Assembly (NCBI GenBank): GCA_964560425.1
Contig: CAZLLE010000077.1
Location: 1-45,311, forward strand
Length of the DNA stretch: 45,311 nucleotides
DNA from: CAZLLE01 sp964560425
GTDB taxonomy: Bacteria; Campylobacterota; Campylobacteria; Campylobacterales; QNZT01
Direction of reading: 5' to 3'
In this document: in pieces, positions 34,811 through 43,386 of the stretch
How positions within the stretch are numbered: position 1 is the first letter of the stretch
Layout: the number at the start of each line of letters is the position of its first letter
Made by a program: the position numbers and the translations under genes
The notes under the pieces: model-generated
Databases searched by the model: none
What the model was told of the DNA's origin: nothing
What the model saw: only the letters and a program-made list of their open reading frames with translations

Positions 34811-36929
34811 ATCTATATACTCCACCTACCAATTCTATATTTTCTCTCAAAAATTTTTGACATCTATTTGCATAAATTTTAAAAAGCTTAATATTATACT
34901 CTGTAAAAAGTTCATCAAAAAGTACTCCTGCTTCTAAAAATTGATTTTTATAATAGAGTTCTAATGCCTCTTTATATTTTGACTCTCTTTGCATCTCTTT
35001 ATCATCAAAAAAGCCAAAATCTATCACTTCATAGATAACTACAGACTCCTCTTTACCTTTGACTTGCACACGATCAACCTCTCTTATCTTATAATTTTGT
35101 GTAACTTTTTTTAGAGTATCTTCAGAGATCAAAAGCCGCACACCATAAGCTTTACAAAGTCCTTCAATTCGTGAGCATAGATTTACACTATCCCCAATAA
35201 TTGTATAATCACTTCTATCTTTACTACCCATCTCGCCTACAACTACTTCACCAGTATGAATACCTATACCAATATCAATAGAGGGAAGAGATTTTTCAGC
35301 CAAAGAGATATTGAGATGCTCCAAAGCTCTAAACTGCTCCAATGCAGATTTGAGAGCTTGATCTGCATGATGATCCACATCTACAGGAGCATTCCAATAT
35401 GCCATAATTGCATCACCAATATATTTATCAATTGTCCCATCATTTGCAATAATAATATCACTCATAGGCGACATATAGCTATTGAGATAATCAATCAAAT
35501 CATGAGCGGAAGAAAATCCCTCTGATATAGTGGTGAAGTTTCTAACATCACTAAAAAAGATCGTAACCTCTTTATCATCTGCACTAAAATCGGTATTTTT
35601 ATTTTTAATTAAAGCTTCTGCTACTTTTGGTGATACTTTTTTGGCAAATTTATCTCTAATCATCTCTTTTTGATTAGAAGCAGACAAAAAATTCATAAAA
35701 AAGATTGAGAGAGTACTAAGCAAAAAAGTAAGAAAAGGAAAAAGAAGATTCAAAACTAAACCATAATCAAACATCATCACAAAAAGAGCATACTCAAATC
35801 CAAAAAATATCAATATAGCAATAAATAGAGATTTCCAAGGTGAGAAAAAAGAGATAAGAAAAGCACTTAAAAATGCAAGAACAATAATAATAAAAACATC
35901 GAAAGAGGTAGCAAAAAATGGTTTTTGTATAAAATTATCATTAATAATATTATCTATTACATTTGCATGAATCTCAACCCCTGCAATTGTAGTATCAAAA
36001 GGAGTAGCCCTCAAATCCAACATTCCAGCCGCAGAAGTACCAAGTAGAGCAATTTTCCCCTCTATCTCCTCTTTAGAGACCCTATTATGGTAAATATCCA
36101 AAGCCGATATATATTTATAACTATTTTTTTTGCCAACAAAATTGACAAATAGTTGCCCATGTCCATCTGTAGGAATTTGCAAATCACCAAGAAATATACT
36201 CTCTACCCCTCTATCATCATAAACAATATCTACCATATCCAAACCAGAAGCTACTCTAATAATCTCCAAAGATATGGAGGGATAGATCATATCATCATAA
36301 GAGAAAATCATGGGAACATGACGAACAACACCATCACTATCGGGAAACATATTAAAACTACCACTAGAGTATGCACTATCACGAAAAAGTTCAATATTAG
36401 AAGTCACCCCTTTTGCCTTTAATAGACTCCCATCACTAAGCTTATTTTTTTCCAAAAATATAGCACCCAAATTAGGGCTACCATTGGAAAAATTTTGCTC
36501 AAAATTAAAAACCATTCCAAGAATAGAGGGTGAAGAGGCAATGCTTTTGGCAAAAATTTCATCATAATCTAGTGCATTTGGAACAGATATGTTAAAATCT
36601 TTCAAAACTTTACGAGGTGAATTATGATCAGCCTCCGCAAAAACCATATCATAACCAATTACTCCCACACCCAAAGCGGTAAGATTATCAATCACTCTAG
36701 CAATCTTATCACGCCTCCATGGCCAATGCCCCAACTCTTGCAGAGATTTTTCATCAACATCAATAATAATAATATCTTTACTAGCATCTTTTTCACCTCT
36801 AATATTAAAAAACATATCAATAAAATTGTTATTAAATCTCTCTAATTTATCTGGAGCCCACAAATACAAAGAGACAAACAAAATAGAGATAATAGTTGCT
36901 AAATAGAAATTAAGAGATTTACTTTTCAT
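34797..36929 (-). CDS. CHASE2-domain adenylate cyclase (class III)
   Basis: About 710 residues: TM1 (about 8-25), a periplasmic CHASE2 domain (about 35-330; IIIIDVDEKSLQELGHWPWRR), three membrane helices (about 345-430) and a class III cyclase domain (about 450-630), then a helical TPR-like tail. Catalytic residues are intact: metal-binding Asp461 (FFSDVRNF) and Asp506 (YIGDAIMA), transition-state Asn583 and Arg587 (VNLCSR). Hence it should make cAMP in response to a periplasmic signal. I chose ATG 36929 (MKSKSLNF); the frame extends to 36989. It overlaps the PDE-like gene, so synthesis and breakdown are co-expressed. Confidence 0.88.
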   Translation of the reverse strand: MKSKSLNFYLATIISILFVSLYLWAPDKLERFNNNFIDMFFNIRGEKDASKDIIIIDVDEKSLQELGHWPWRRDKIARVIDNLTALGVGVIGYDMVFAEADHNSPRKVLKDFNISVPNALDYDEIFAKSIASSPSILGMVFNFEQNFSNGSPNLGAIFLEKNKLSDGSLLKAKGVTSNIELFRDSAYSSGSFNMFPDSDGVVRHVPMIFSYDDMIYPSISLEIIRVASGLDMVDIVYDDRGVESIFLGDLQIPTDGHGQLFVNFVGKKNSYKYISALDIYHNRVSKEEIEGKIALLGTSAAGMLDLRATPFDTTIAGVEIHANVIDNIINDNFIQKPFFATSFDVFIIIVLAFLSAFLISFFSPWKSLFIAILIFFGFEYALFVMMFDYGLVLNLLFPFLTFLLSTLSIFFMNFLSASNQKEMIRDKFAKKVSPKVAEALIKNKNTDFSADDKEVTIFFSDVRNFTTISEGFSSAHDLIDYLNSYMSPMSDIIIANDGTIDKYIGDAIMAYWNAPVDVDHHADQALKSALEQFRALEHLNISLAEKSLPSIDIGIGIHTGEVVVGEMGSKDRSDYTIIGDSVNLCSRIEGLCKAYGVRLLISEDTLKKVTQNYKIREVDRVQVKGKEESVVIYEVIDFGFFDDKEMQRESKYKEALELYYKNQFLEAGVLFDELFTEYNIKLFKIYANRCQKFLRENIELVGGVYRYDTK

Positions 36930-36967
36930 GTTTTTATTCCATTTTATTAAATATTTTAAAAAAATAC

Positions 36968-36983
36968 CGATATTTGTATATCG
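36968..36983. promoter_or_regulatory. 16-nt palindrome in the divergent cyclase / barrel promoter region
   Basis: CGATAT-TTGT-ATATCG, 6-bp arms around a 4-nt centre, between the starts at 36929 (minus) and 37002 (plus). Its size and position suit an operator controlling both genes. No regulator is identified. Confidence 0.4.
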
Positions 36984-37001
36984 ACACAATAAGGCTTTCT
37001 C

Positions 37002-38501
37002 ATGAATAAAATTATATTGATACTATTTGCTTTGATAATAGAAGCCCATGCACAAAAAATCTTTTTATATAATAAAGATGCACAAAAAGATCTAATTAAT
37101 AATAAACATTTAGAACTCAATACAAACTACACAATAAAATTAGCAACATACAAAAATTTAGACAATGCAAAAGTAGAGAAAGAGTATCTCCCTTTTGAAA
37201 CATTTATAATCAAAAAAAATGGCTATCATGGCTTATATAGCGGACAATATATGAGTGTTCAAGAGGCAAGAAAAGAGTTGAAAGAGATGCAAAAGATACA
37301 TCCTGATGCTTTTATTATCAAAACTTTTTCACTTCAAAAAGCACCAGAAACAAAAAAAATAGCACTAAAAGAGAATCCTAAACCCAAAAAAAAGAGTAAT
37401 TTTAATATTGCCAAAAAACTATTCTCACAAAAAAAATATGAGTCTGCCCTAGCTATGTATAATAGAGAACTTATAGAAAATCCAGATAATCATGTTGCTA
37501 GATTAGAGTATGCAAGATGCCTATATCAACTAAAACTTTATGAAAATGCAAAAAAAGAGTTTCAAAAAGTCTTAGCAACAAATCCACCACCAAATGTACA
37601 AAAAAATATCTATATGTTTTTAAATAAGATGAAAAAATCAAAACATAAATTTTCAGGTACTATCTCAGCAGGAGTATCTTATGATGATAATCTATATTAC
37701 AACACATATTTAGAGACAACAAGATATGCAGGATTAGAACTTCAAAACAATACCCAAAAGACAAAAGATTCTTATGAGAATGTAGATCTACTTTTAAGAC
37801 ACCAATACAATAATGGAAACTTTAAATGGGAAAACTGTTTTTATAACTATAATGAATTTTATAACAAAGAGAGCAACAATAACCTCAACTTCTTAAATAT
37901 ATCATCTATTATTTCAAGAAGATTCAATAGTATATACCTAAACTTACCACTCGGCTTTAGCAATATATGGATAGATGGCAAAAATAATAGTAACAACGCA
38001 TACATACAGCCATCAATTGCATTTAATATAGCAAAAAGGACAAATATAGCCCTTAGTGCAAGCTATGTAAATAATAACTCAATAGAGGACAAAGAGAGAA
38101 GCCACACCAAAAAAGGAGCCAAAATATCAATGATAAAACTCTTCGATAAAATATCCACAAATATAAATATACAGTTTGAAAAAATAGAAAAAAAAGAGGG
38201 CAAAAGATTTGATATCTCAAAAGAGCAACTTCAATACTCAGGAGGAGTAAGCTATAAATTTTTGCAAAACTCACTCATGAATATAAACTACTATCATGAA
38301 AAAGATGAATATACAGATACAGACAACGCACTAGGATATCAAAGAGAAGACAATAAAAATATAATTCTACTCTCTATAAAACAAGCAATCAAAAACGGTT
38401 CACTATATATAAACTACACACATACAGATAACGATTCAAATATAAATACCTATAGCTACAAAAAGAATAGCTACAAATTGGGATATGGATACGAATTTTG
38501 A
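37002..38501 (+). CDS. SPOR/TPR protein with C-terminal outer-membrane barrel
   Basis: 499 residues: a signal peptide (about 1-18, EAHA), a SPOR-like stretch (about 44-110; YTIKLATYKNLDNAK...FIIKTF), a TPR pair (about 130-205; ALAMYNRELIENPDNHVARLEYA would be longer, key core NHVARLEYARCLYQLKLYE), and a beta-barrel (about 215-499) opening GTISAGVSYDDNLYYN and ending in Phe. TPR plus barrel resembles the Slam / DUF560 group that helps move lipoproteins to the surface. It is divergent from the CHASE2 cyclase, with a shared 72-nt region. The family call is moderate. Confidence 0.65.
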   Translation: MNKIILILFALIIEAHAQKIFLYNKDAQKDLINNKHLELNTNYTIKLATYKNLDNAKVEKEYLPFETFIIKKNGYHGLYSGQYMSVQEARKELKEMQKIHPDAFIIKTFSLQKAPETKKIALKENPKPKKKSNFNIAKKLFSQKKYESALAMYNRELIENPDNHVARLEYARCLYQLKLYENAKKEFQKVLATNPPPNVQKNIYMFLNKMKKSKHKFSGTISAGVSYDDNLYYNTYLETTRYAGLELQNNTQKTKDSYENVDLLLRHQYNNGNFKWENCFYNYNEFYNKESNNNLNFLNISSIISRRFNSIYLNLPLGFSNIWIDGKNNSNNAYIQPSIAFNIAKRTNIALSASYVNNNSIEDKERSHTKKGAKISMIKLFDKISTNINIQFEKIEKKEGKRFDISKEQLQYSGGVSYKFLQNSLMNINYYHEKDEYTDTDNALGYQREDNKNIILLSIKQAIKNGSLYINYTHTDNDSNINTYSYKKNSYKLGYGYEF

Positions 38502-38533
38502 TTATGTTATAATACTACAAAAAAGGGCTAGAG

Positions 38534-38965
38534 ATGTCTATTATTAAACAACTCAAAATATTTTTCAAAGATAGTAATTATAATTTTGTAATAATATTTG
38601 GCTCATACAGTAATAATAGCTACACCGAGTCTAGTGATATAGATATTGGAGTATTTTTTAGGGATAAAATAGATTATATGGCTCTAGGGTATCAGACTGC
38701 AATGTTAGAATCAAAACTAAAAAAAAAGGTGGATATAATCGTATTAAATAATATCTACAAAAAAGATCCACTCTTTGCATTTGAAATCTTACAAAATCAC
38801 AAACCAATTATCATAAATAACGAAGATAGTTTTATCTCATTTAAAACATCATCTCAATTATACTATTTGGATTACAAACCATTAATAGATATGAATAAAA
38901 GAGCATTATTAAACAGAATCAAAAATAATCAAATAGGAGAAAGAAGTTTTGTTGGAGAGAGTTGA
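38534..38965 (+). CDS. mntA: MNT-domain nucleotidyltransferase antitoxin (second pair)
   Basis: 143 residues, with GSX10DXD at Gly23-Ser24 and Asp35-Ile-Asp37. It is longer than the copy at 134, with an extra C-terminal helical tail of about 45 residues. AAAGGG precedes the ATG at 7 nt. It overlaps the HEPN partner by 17 nt. It would AMPylate and silence that partner, as in known MntA/HepT pairs. It is clearly diverged from the first pair, so it is not a recent duplicate. Confidence 0.85.
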   Translation: MSIIKQLKIFFKDSNYNFVIIFGSYSNNSYTESSDIDIGVFFRDKIDYMALGYQTAMLESKLKKKVDIIVLNNIYKKDPLFAFEILQNHKPIIINNEDSFISFKTSSQLYYLDYKPLIDMNKRALLNRIKNNQIGERSFVGES

Positions 38966-39344
38966 ACAACTAGAAGAGAATATTGCAAATCTAAAAATTT
39001 TTCAAAAAAAATTCACTATTGAGGATATTAAAAACAATAAACTAGACGAGTGGGCATTGAGATATGGAATATTTGAATCTATACAAATTATCATAGATAT
39101 AGCGTGTCATATTTCAAGTAAATATAATTTAGGCTCAACAAAAACTTATACCGCTTGTATAGAAAATTTATCTAAACAAAATTATATTACAAAAAATTTA
39201 GCAAAAAATATAATATCAGCAATAGGGTTGCGTAATCTACTAATACATGAATACATCAGAATTGATACCGAACAACTATATAGCTTTTTGACACTTACAG
39301 ATGATTTGGCAAATTTTATAAAAGAGATTAGGGAGTATATATAA
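38949..39344 (+). CDS. hepT: HEPN-domain RNase toxin, HepT type (second pair)
   Basis: 131 residues from TTG 38949, or from the next TTG at 38952; no ATG is available near the expected N-terminus. The RX4HXY motif is complete: Arg95, His100, Tyr102 (RNLLIHEY). All-helical HepT/DUF86 pattern. A weak TTG start overlapping the antitoxin gene by 17 nt would keep toxin production below and dependent on antitoxin translation. Confidence 0.82.
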   Translation: MLERVEQLEENIANLKIFQKKFTIEDIKNNKLDEWALRYGIFESIQIIIDIACHISSKYNLGSTKTYTACIENLSKQNYITKNLAKNIISAIGLRNLLIHEYIRIDTEQLYSFLTLTDDLANFIKEIREYI

Positions 39345-39375
39345 TTTTCTATTTAAGTAGATTTAAGATAGAGCA

Positions 39376-39403
39376 ATAAATTAGGTATTAACACCTAATT
39401 TAT
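39376..39403. terminator. Terminator between the convergent hepT and dapD genes
   Basis: ATAAATTAGGT and ACCTAATTTAT are a perfect 11-bp stem around a 6-nt loop, 32 nt after the hepT stop and 13 nt beyond the dapD stop on the other strand. It can serve both directions. Confidence 0.65.
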
Positions 39404-39415
39404 CACATAATAAGA

Positions 39416-40621
39416 TTAATGAAGATCTGCGTTAAGTTTAACTTCCCTAGTGCTTCTAAAAGCTTTTACAGTTCCTGTTACACTATCTTGTCTAAAGTGG
39501 ATACCATTTAGAGATGCTAATACGCCACCTTTGAAAATATCAGTATCTGTAGCATCCCATTCAGGGTTTGCTTCTTTGATTTTATTAAATTCATCAGTGG
39601 AGATAGATACTTTTGTACCCTCTAAAATTGCTACTCCTGCATCTACGATACAAGCATCACCTAGAGGAATACCAGTCACAGAGTTTGCTCCAAGAAGTGT
39701 ATTTTGACCTACACTTATAGGATTGCCATCTGTACCACTAAGAACACCAAGAATACTAGCTCCTCCACCTACATCACTACCACTTCCTACAATTGCAGAT
39801 GAGCTAATACGACCCTCTACCATTACAGGACCTGTTGTTCCTGCGTTGAAGTTGATATAACTTGCTCCAGGCATTACTGTAGTTCCTGCACTAAGTTGAG
39901 CACCCATTCTTACTTTGCTTGTATCTAGGATTCTTGTATTATCAGCAGGAATAATATGTTGTAAAAATCTTGGAAATTTATCTACAGAGTTAATTTCAGG
40001 ATACATTCCATCTAGTTTGAGTGAGATTTCATTTTCTCTTAACCACTCAAGTTCAATTGGCATATTTCCACTCCATGCTACATTTTCTAATATTCCAAAT
40101 GCACCGTTGAGATTTACACCTCTTAATGGAGCCTTTGCAAGAGATAGAGCATAAAGTTTTAAATATACTGCTTCTACACTTTTTGGAGCATCATCTTCAA
40201 ATAAAAATACAACTTTATAAGATGTTGAATCTACCATTTGAGATAAAAAAAGCTCATTTAGGTGTTTGATTACTTGTACATTTTTGTGATCTTCTCCTAC
40301 TGCCTCGGCAATAAATGGATCAAAAATATTCATAACATTTTTAACAAATTCTTTTGATACAGGAGCAATAAATTCACTTCCACTAAAATCAACATGATTT
40401 CCACTATCATTCAAAGAGGCGATAAATACAGCTGCACTACCAAAATTTTCATTCCAGTTTATAAGTGGATAAGTTGCTTGAAGTATTTTTTCACTATTTT
40501 TCTGCCCTCTATCTACTCTTGTGATACCAAATGCAATTGGATCTCTATATCCTTTTATTTCCTTTGTCTTCTCAACAAATGTTTTAAATGCTTCTTTAGA
40601 TTCAATTTTATTTATAGCCAT
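39416..40621 (-). CDS. dapD: DapD, tetrahydrodipicolinate N-succinyltransferase (long form)
   Basis: 401 residues. It transfers succinyl from succinyl-CoA to tetrahydrodipicolinate in lysine/diaminopimelate synthesis. The C-terminal half is a left-handed beta-helix of hexapeptide repeats (VRMGAQLSAGTTVMPGASY, ISSSAIVGSGSDVGGGASI). The length matches the extended DapD of Campylobacterota and Actinobacteria, not the enterobacterial form of about 274 residues. GAGGAG precedes the ATG. It starts 23 nt after the DEAD-box helicase stop and may be co-transcribed with it. Confidence 0.9.
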   Translation of the reverse strand: MAINKIESKEAFKTFVEKTKEIKGYRDPIAFGITRVDRGQKNSEKILQATYPLINWNENFGSAAVFIASLNDSGNHVDFSGSEFIAPVSKEFVKNVMNIFDPFIAEAVGEDHKNVQVIKHLNELFLSQMVDSTSYKVVFLFEDDAPKSVEAVYLKLYALSLAKAPLRGVNLNGAFGILENVAWSGNMPIELEWLRENEISLKLDGMYPEINSVDKFPRFLQHIIPADNTRILDTSKVRMGAQLSAGTTVMPGASYINFNAGTTGPVMVEGRISSSAIVGSGSDVGGGASILGVLSGTDGNPISVGQNTLLGANSVTGIPLGDACIVDAGVAILEGTKVSISTDEFNKIKEANPEWDATDTDIFKGGVLASLNGIHFRQDSVTGTVKAFRSTREVKLNADLH

Positions 40622-40644
40622 ATTTTCTATCTCCTCTTTAGTTT

Positions 40645-42138
40645 TTAAGATCTATCTCTATTTTTATTTCTGTTTGAGTGAGAACGATTTCCACCGCCTC
40701 CTCCACCACTTCTATTATTTCCACGATAGCCACCGCCACCACCATTTCTATTATTTCCACGATAGCCACCACGACCACCTCTTCTATTTCGGTTTCTATC
40801 TCCACCGCCACCACTACTTCTCTCAAATAGTCGCTTCACTTCAACAATAGATTTACCAATTTTATCAGAACCTTTGATATCATTTTCACTATATAACATA
40901 GAAGCCAATTTTAGAGCAATATCTTCATCAACAAAATCTTTTTTCAACTCTTCTACTAACTCTTTGGCAATATCACTTATTTTTTGAGTTTTAATATTTT
41001 CGAGTAATGAATCTTTTTGCTTCATCTGAACATCTCTAATAGTAGGAATAACTTTTGATTCTAATGTACTTCCTACATCTTTTTGAATTTTCTTCAATGA
41101 ATTAAACTCATGAGGAGTTACAATAGAGATTGCTATTCCATCTTTTCCAGCTCTACCTGTTCTACCTATTCTATGAACATAACTCTCACTATCAAAAGGG
41201 ATATGATAGTTGAAAACATGAGAAACATCACTCACATCCAACCCTCTTGCTGCTACATCAGTAGCAATAAGTGTCTCTATTGAACTTCTTTTAAATGCAC
41301 GAATAACCTCTTCTCTTTGTCTCTGTTCCATATCACCATGAAGACCTTTTGCGGACTGTCCTTGTGATACCAAAAATGTAGATAATCTATCTACCTCTTT
41401 TTTTGTTCTACAAAATACAATACTTTTGACAGGGTTTTTATAGTCCATTAGACGAATAAGAGCATCATCTCTTTCACGCTCATCTACTACATAATAGTAT
41501 TGTTTAATATTTTTGTTTGTTGCATCTTTTTTTGTAATAGATACAAACTCAGGACGATAAAGAATTCTTTTTGCCAACTCTTTGATAGGATTTGGCATAG
41601 TTGCAGAAAACATTAAAGTCTGTTTAGTTCCCTCAAAATGTGTAAAAATCTCTTTGATATCATCAAGAAACCCCATATCAAGCATCTCATCTGCTTCATC
41701 CAAAACTACAAACTTAGGTGAAATATGAATTTGACCATTATTCAAAAGATCCAAAAATCGACCAGGTGTAGCCACAACAACTGCAGCTTTTGAAATATGG
41801 TTAATCTGTCTACTATATGAGCTACCACCATATACTGTAGCTGTATTGATTCCTAGATATTTACCAAATCTAAAAATTTCATCACTTACTTGCGTCGCAA
41901 GTTCTCTCGTAGGAACGATCACTACCGCTTCTACACTGCCATCTAGTGCCAACATATTTAAAATTGGCAATCCAAAAGCAGCTGTTTTTCCCGTACCTGT
42001 ATGTGCTTGTGCAACAATATCTTTACCATCCAAAACGATTGGTATTGCTTCTGCTTGTACTGGGCTAGGCTCTACAAAGCCTGCATCTTTAATTGCTTTT
42101 GATAATTTGGAATTAAAATTAAATTCACTAAAAGTCAT
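40645..42138 (-). CDS. DEAD-box RNA helicase with Gly/Arg/Asn-rich tail
   Basis: 497 residues with all helicase motifs: Q-motif (FVEPSPVQAEAIP), I (AHTGTGKT), Ia (PTRELA), Ib (TPGR), II (DEAD, as DEADE), III (SAT), V (ATDVAARGLD) and VI (HRIGRTGRAG). The C-terminal tail (about 455-497) is Gly/Arg/Asn/Ser-rich with a tandem 12-residue unit (GYRGNNR), an RNA-binding type of extension. It probably unwinds RNA in ribosome assembly or mRNA decay, and in the cold. AAGAGAG precedes the ATG. The 5' leader is about 70 nt with a hairpin at its start. Confidence 0.92.
   Translation of the reverse strand: MTFSEFNFNSKLSKAIKDAGFVEPSPVQAEAIPIVLDGKDIVAQAHTGTGKTAAFGLPILNMLALDGSVEAVVIVPTRELATQVSDEIFRFGKYLGINTATVYGGSSYSRQINHISKAAVVVATPGRFLDLLNNGQIHISPKFVVLDEADEMLDMGFLDDIKEIFTHFEGTKQTLMFSATMPNPIKELAKRILYRPEFVSITKKDATNKNIKQYYYVVDERERDDALIRLMDYKNPVKSIVFCRTKKEVDRLSTFLVSQGQSAKGLHGDMEQRQREEVIRAFKRSSIETLIATDVAARGLDVSDVSHVFNYHIPFDSESYVHRIGRTGRAGKDGIAISIVTPHEFNSLKKIQKDVGSTLESKVIPTIRDVQMKQKDSLLENIKTQKISDIAKELVEELKKDFVDEDIALKLASMLYSENDIKGSDKIGKSIVEVKRLFERSSGGGGDRNRNRRGGRGGYRGNNRNGGGGGYRGNNRSGGGGGGNRSHSNRNKNRDRS
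40711..40770 (-). repeat. Tandem 36-nt repeat coding the helicase tail
   Basis: An identical 24-nt core occurs at 40711-40734 and 40747-40770, a period of 36 nt or 12 residues, and encodes GYRGNNR units. A change in copy number would stay in frame and lengthen or shorten the RNA-binding tail. Confidence 0.75.
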
Positions 42139-42173
42139 ATTCTCTCTTTATGTAAGATTACCATGAGCATTGC

Positions 42174-42205
42174 TAAGAATCAAACAAAATTCTTCCTGAT
42201 TCTTA
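42174..42205 (-). promoter_or_regulatory. 5'-leader hairpin of the DEAD-box helicase mRNA
   Basis: TAAGAATCA (42174-42182) and TGATTCTTA (42197-42205) form a perfect 9-bp stem with a 14-nt loop. With a -10 at 42219-42214, this hairpin would sit at the very 5' end of the helicase transcript. It may stabilise the RNA or be an autoregulatory site, as seen in some helicase leaders. That is inference. Confidence 0.45.
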
Positions 42206-42213
42206 AAATAATA

Positions 42214-42219
42214 ATTATA
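42214..42219 (-). promoter_or_regulatory. Candidate -10 box of the helicase gene
   Basis: TATAAT on the minus strand, about 76 nt before the helicase ATG. TTGACC lies too close upstream to be its -35. The rest of 42220-42348 shows no other gene. Confidence 0.45.
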
Positions 42220-42348
42220 TGGGTCAATGTTTTTTGAGAATTAAACACATTTGATTATTAGGAGTACTCATGAAGGAGAGATTCTATCCTAATTTGGCTT
42301 GAAAGTAAATAGGGAGTAAAATAAATTTATATGCAAAAGGATTAATTT

Positions 42349-42528
42349 ATGTATTTTAAAGGTTTTCCAAAAGAGAGTTTAGATTTTTTGAATGATATTC
42401 GTCAAAACAATAACAAAGAGTGGTTTGAGGCAAATAGAGATAGATATGAAGAGTTAATATTAGAACCGTCTCGTGCATTTGTAGAGGAGATGGGGGAGCA
42501 TTTACAAGCTTTAGTGCCAAATTTCTAA
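42349..42528 (+). pseudogene. DUF2461 gene fragment truncated by the CRISPR array
   Basis: The first 58 codons match the start of DUF2461 (TIGR02453) proteins: FKGFPKESLDFLNDIRQNN, then KEWFEANRDRYEELILEPSR and FVEEMGEHLQALVP. AAAAGGA precedes the ATG at a good distance. Full proteins are about 220 residues. Here the frame runs into the first CRISPR repeat at 42522, whose bases give a final Phe and an in-frame TAA (42526-42528). No continuation (the RDTRFSKDKTPYK region) is seen between the array and csy4. The gene was cut by arrival of the CRISPR-Cas locus. The rest may lie beyond the window. Confidence 0.85.
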
Positions 42529-43331
42529 GCTACCTACTCGGTAGTTCACACATTGAGAACCGCATCTACCGTTATCAACGATTTCTAAGCTACCTACTCG
42601 GTAGTTCACTGTTTACGACTACTCTCGGAAATGGTGATCTTTTTCTAAGCTACCTACTCGGTAGTTCACACATCACCTTTTTTAAAAGAGTAACAAACGC
42701 TATTTCTAAGCTACCTACTCGGTAGTTCACCACTTGGCTCCGTTTGGGTTGACACTACAGACTTTCTAAGCTACCTACTCGGTAGTTCACTTAGTATAAG
42801 AGAGATTATTAAAAATCGCATTTTTCTAAGCTACCTACTCGGTAGTTCACATCTCCAGTATGACCCTGCAGATCCTCAACAATTTCTAAGCTACCTACTC
42901 GGTAGTTCACTACTATTACTAACAGACGAAATAATTCAAGTTTTTCTAAGCTACCTACTCGGTAGTTCACTCTTATCTGTAGCTCTTCTATAATTGTATA
43001 AATTTCTAAGCTACCTACTCGGTAGTTCACAGTAACACCATTTATAGGATCTAATCTAAAAGATTTCTAAGCTACCTACTCGGTAGTTCACTATATAAAA
43101 TCACATCATTGCATGTTTGTTTTTTTCTAAGCTACCTACTCGGTAGTTCACAACACGCTTCCAAGTCCCGCACTAGCTTTTGTTTTCTAAGCTACCTACT
43201 CGGTAGTTCACCTTTAGATCCAGTCACTGCTATAGCTTTTATATTTCTAAGCTACCTACTCGGTAGTTCACACAAAAAAGATAAAGTCAAAGAAATAGTT
43301 AAATTTCTAAGCTACCTACTCGGTAGTTCAC
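42522..43331 (-). CRISPR. Type I-F CRISPR array, 14 repeats and 13 spacers
   Basis: Fourteen 28-nt repeats start at 42522, 42582, 42642, 42703, 42763, 42823, 42883, 42943, 43003, 43064, 43124, 43184, 43244 and 43304, all identical by eye. Spacers are 32 nt (eleven) or 33 nt (two). Read on the minus strand, the repeat has the I-F form: stem-loop CTACC-GAGTA-GGTAG followed by an AGAAA end, with A-T pairs where the usual I-F stem has G-C. The leader end is at 43331, next to csy4, so the newest spacers are near 43300 and the oldest near 42550. No spacer matched this window by eye. Confidence 0.97.
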
Positions 43332-43386
43332 AGCAAAATTTCATCTTCAAACAAAGCTCCTAGCTACATAGTAGAAGGTTTTACTG

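Noticed and set aside
39450..40154. Plus-strand frames opposite dapD, and similar frames opposite purH, pqiB and the helicase
   Set aside because: They mirror the codon pattern of the real gene, have no ribosome sites and no recognisable domain.
42809..43363. Open frames on both strands within the CRISPR array (repeated SYLLGSS or NYRVGSLE units)
   Set aside because: They are translations of the repeats; the protein periodicity equals the repeat-spacer period and there is no ribosome site.
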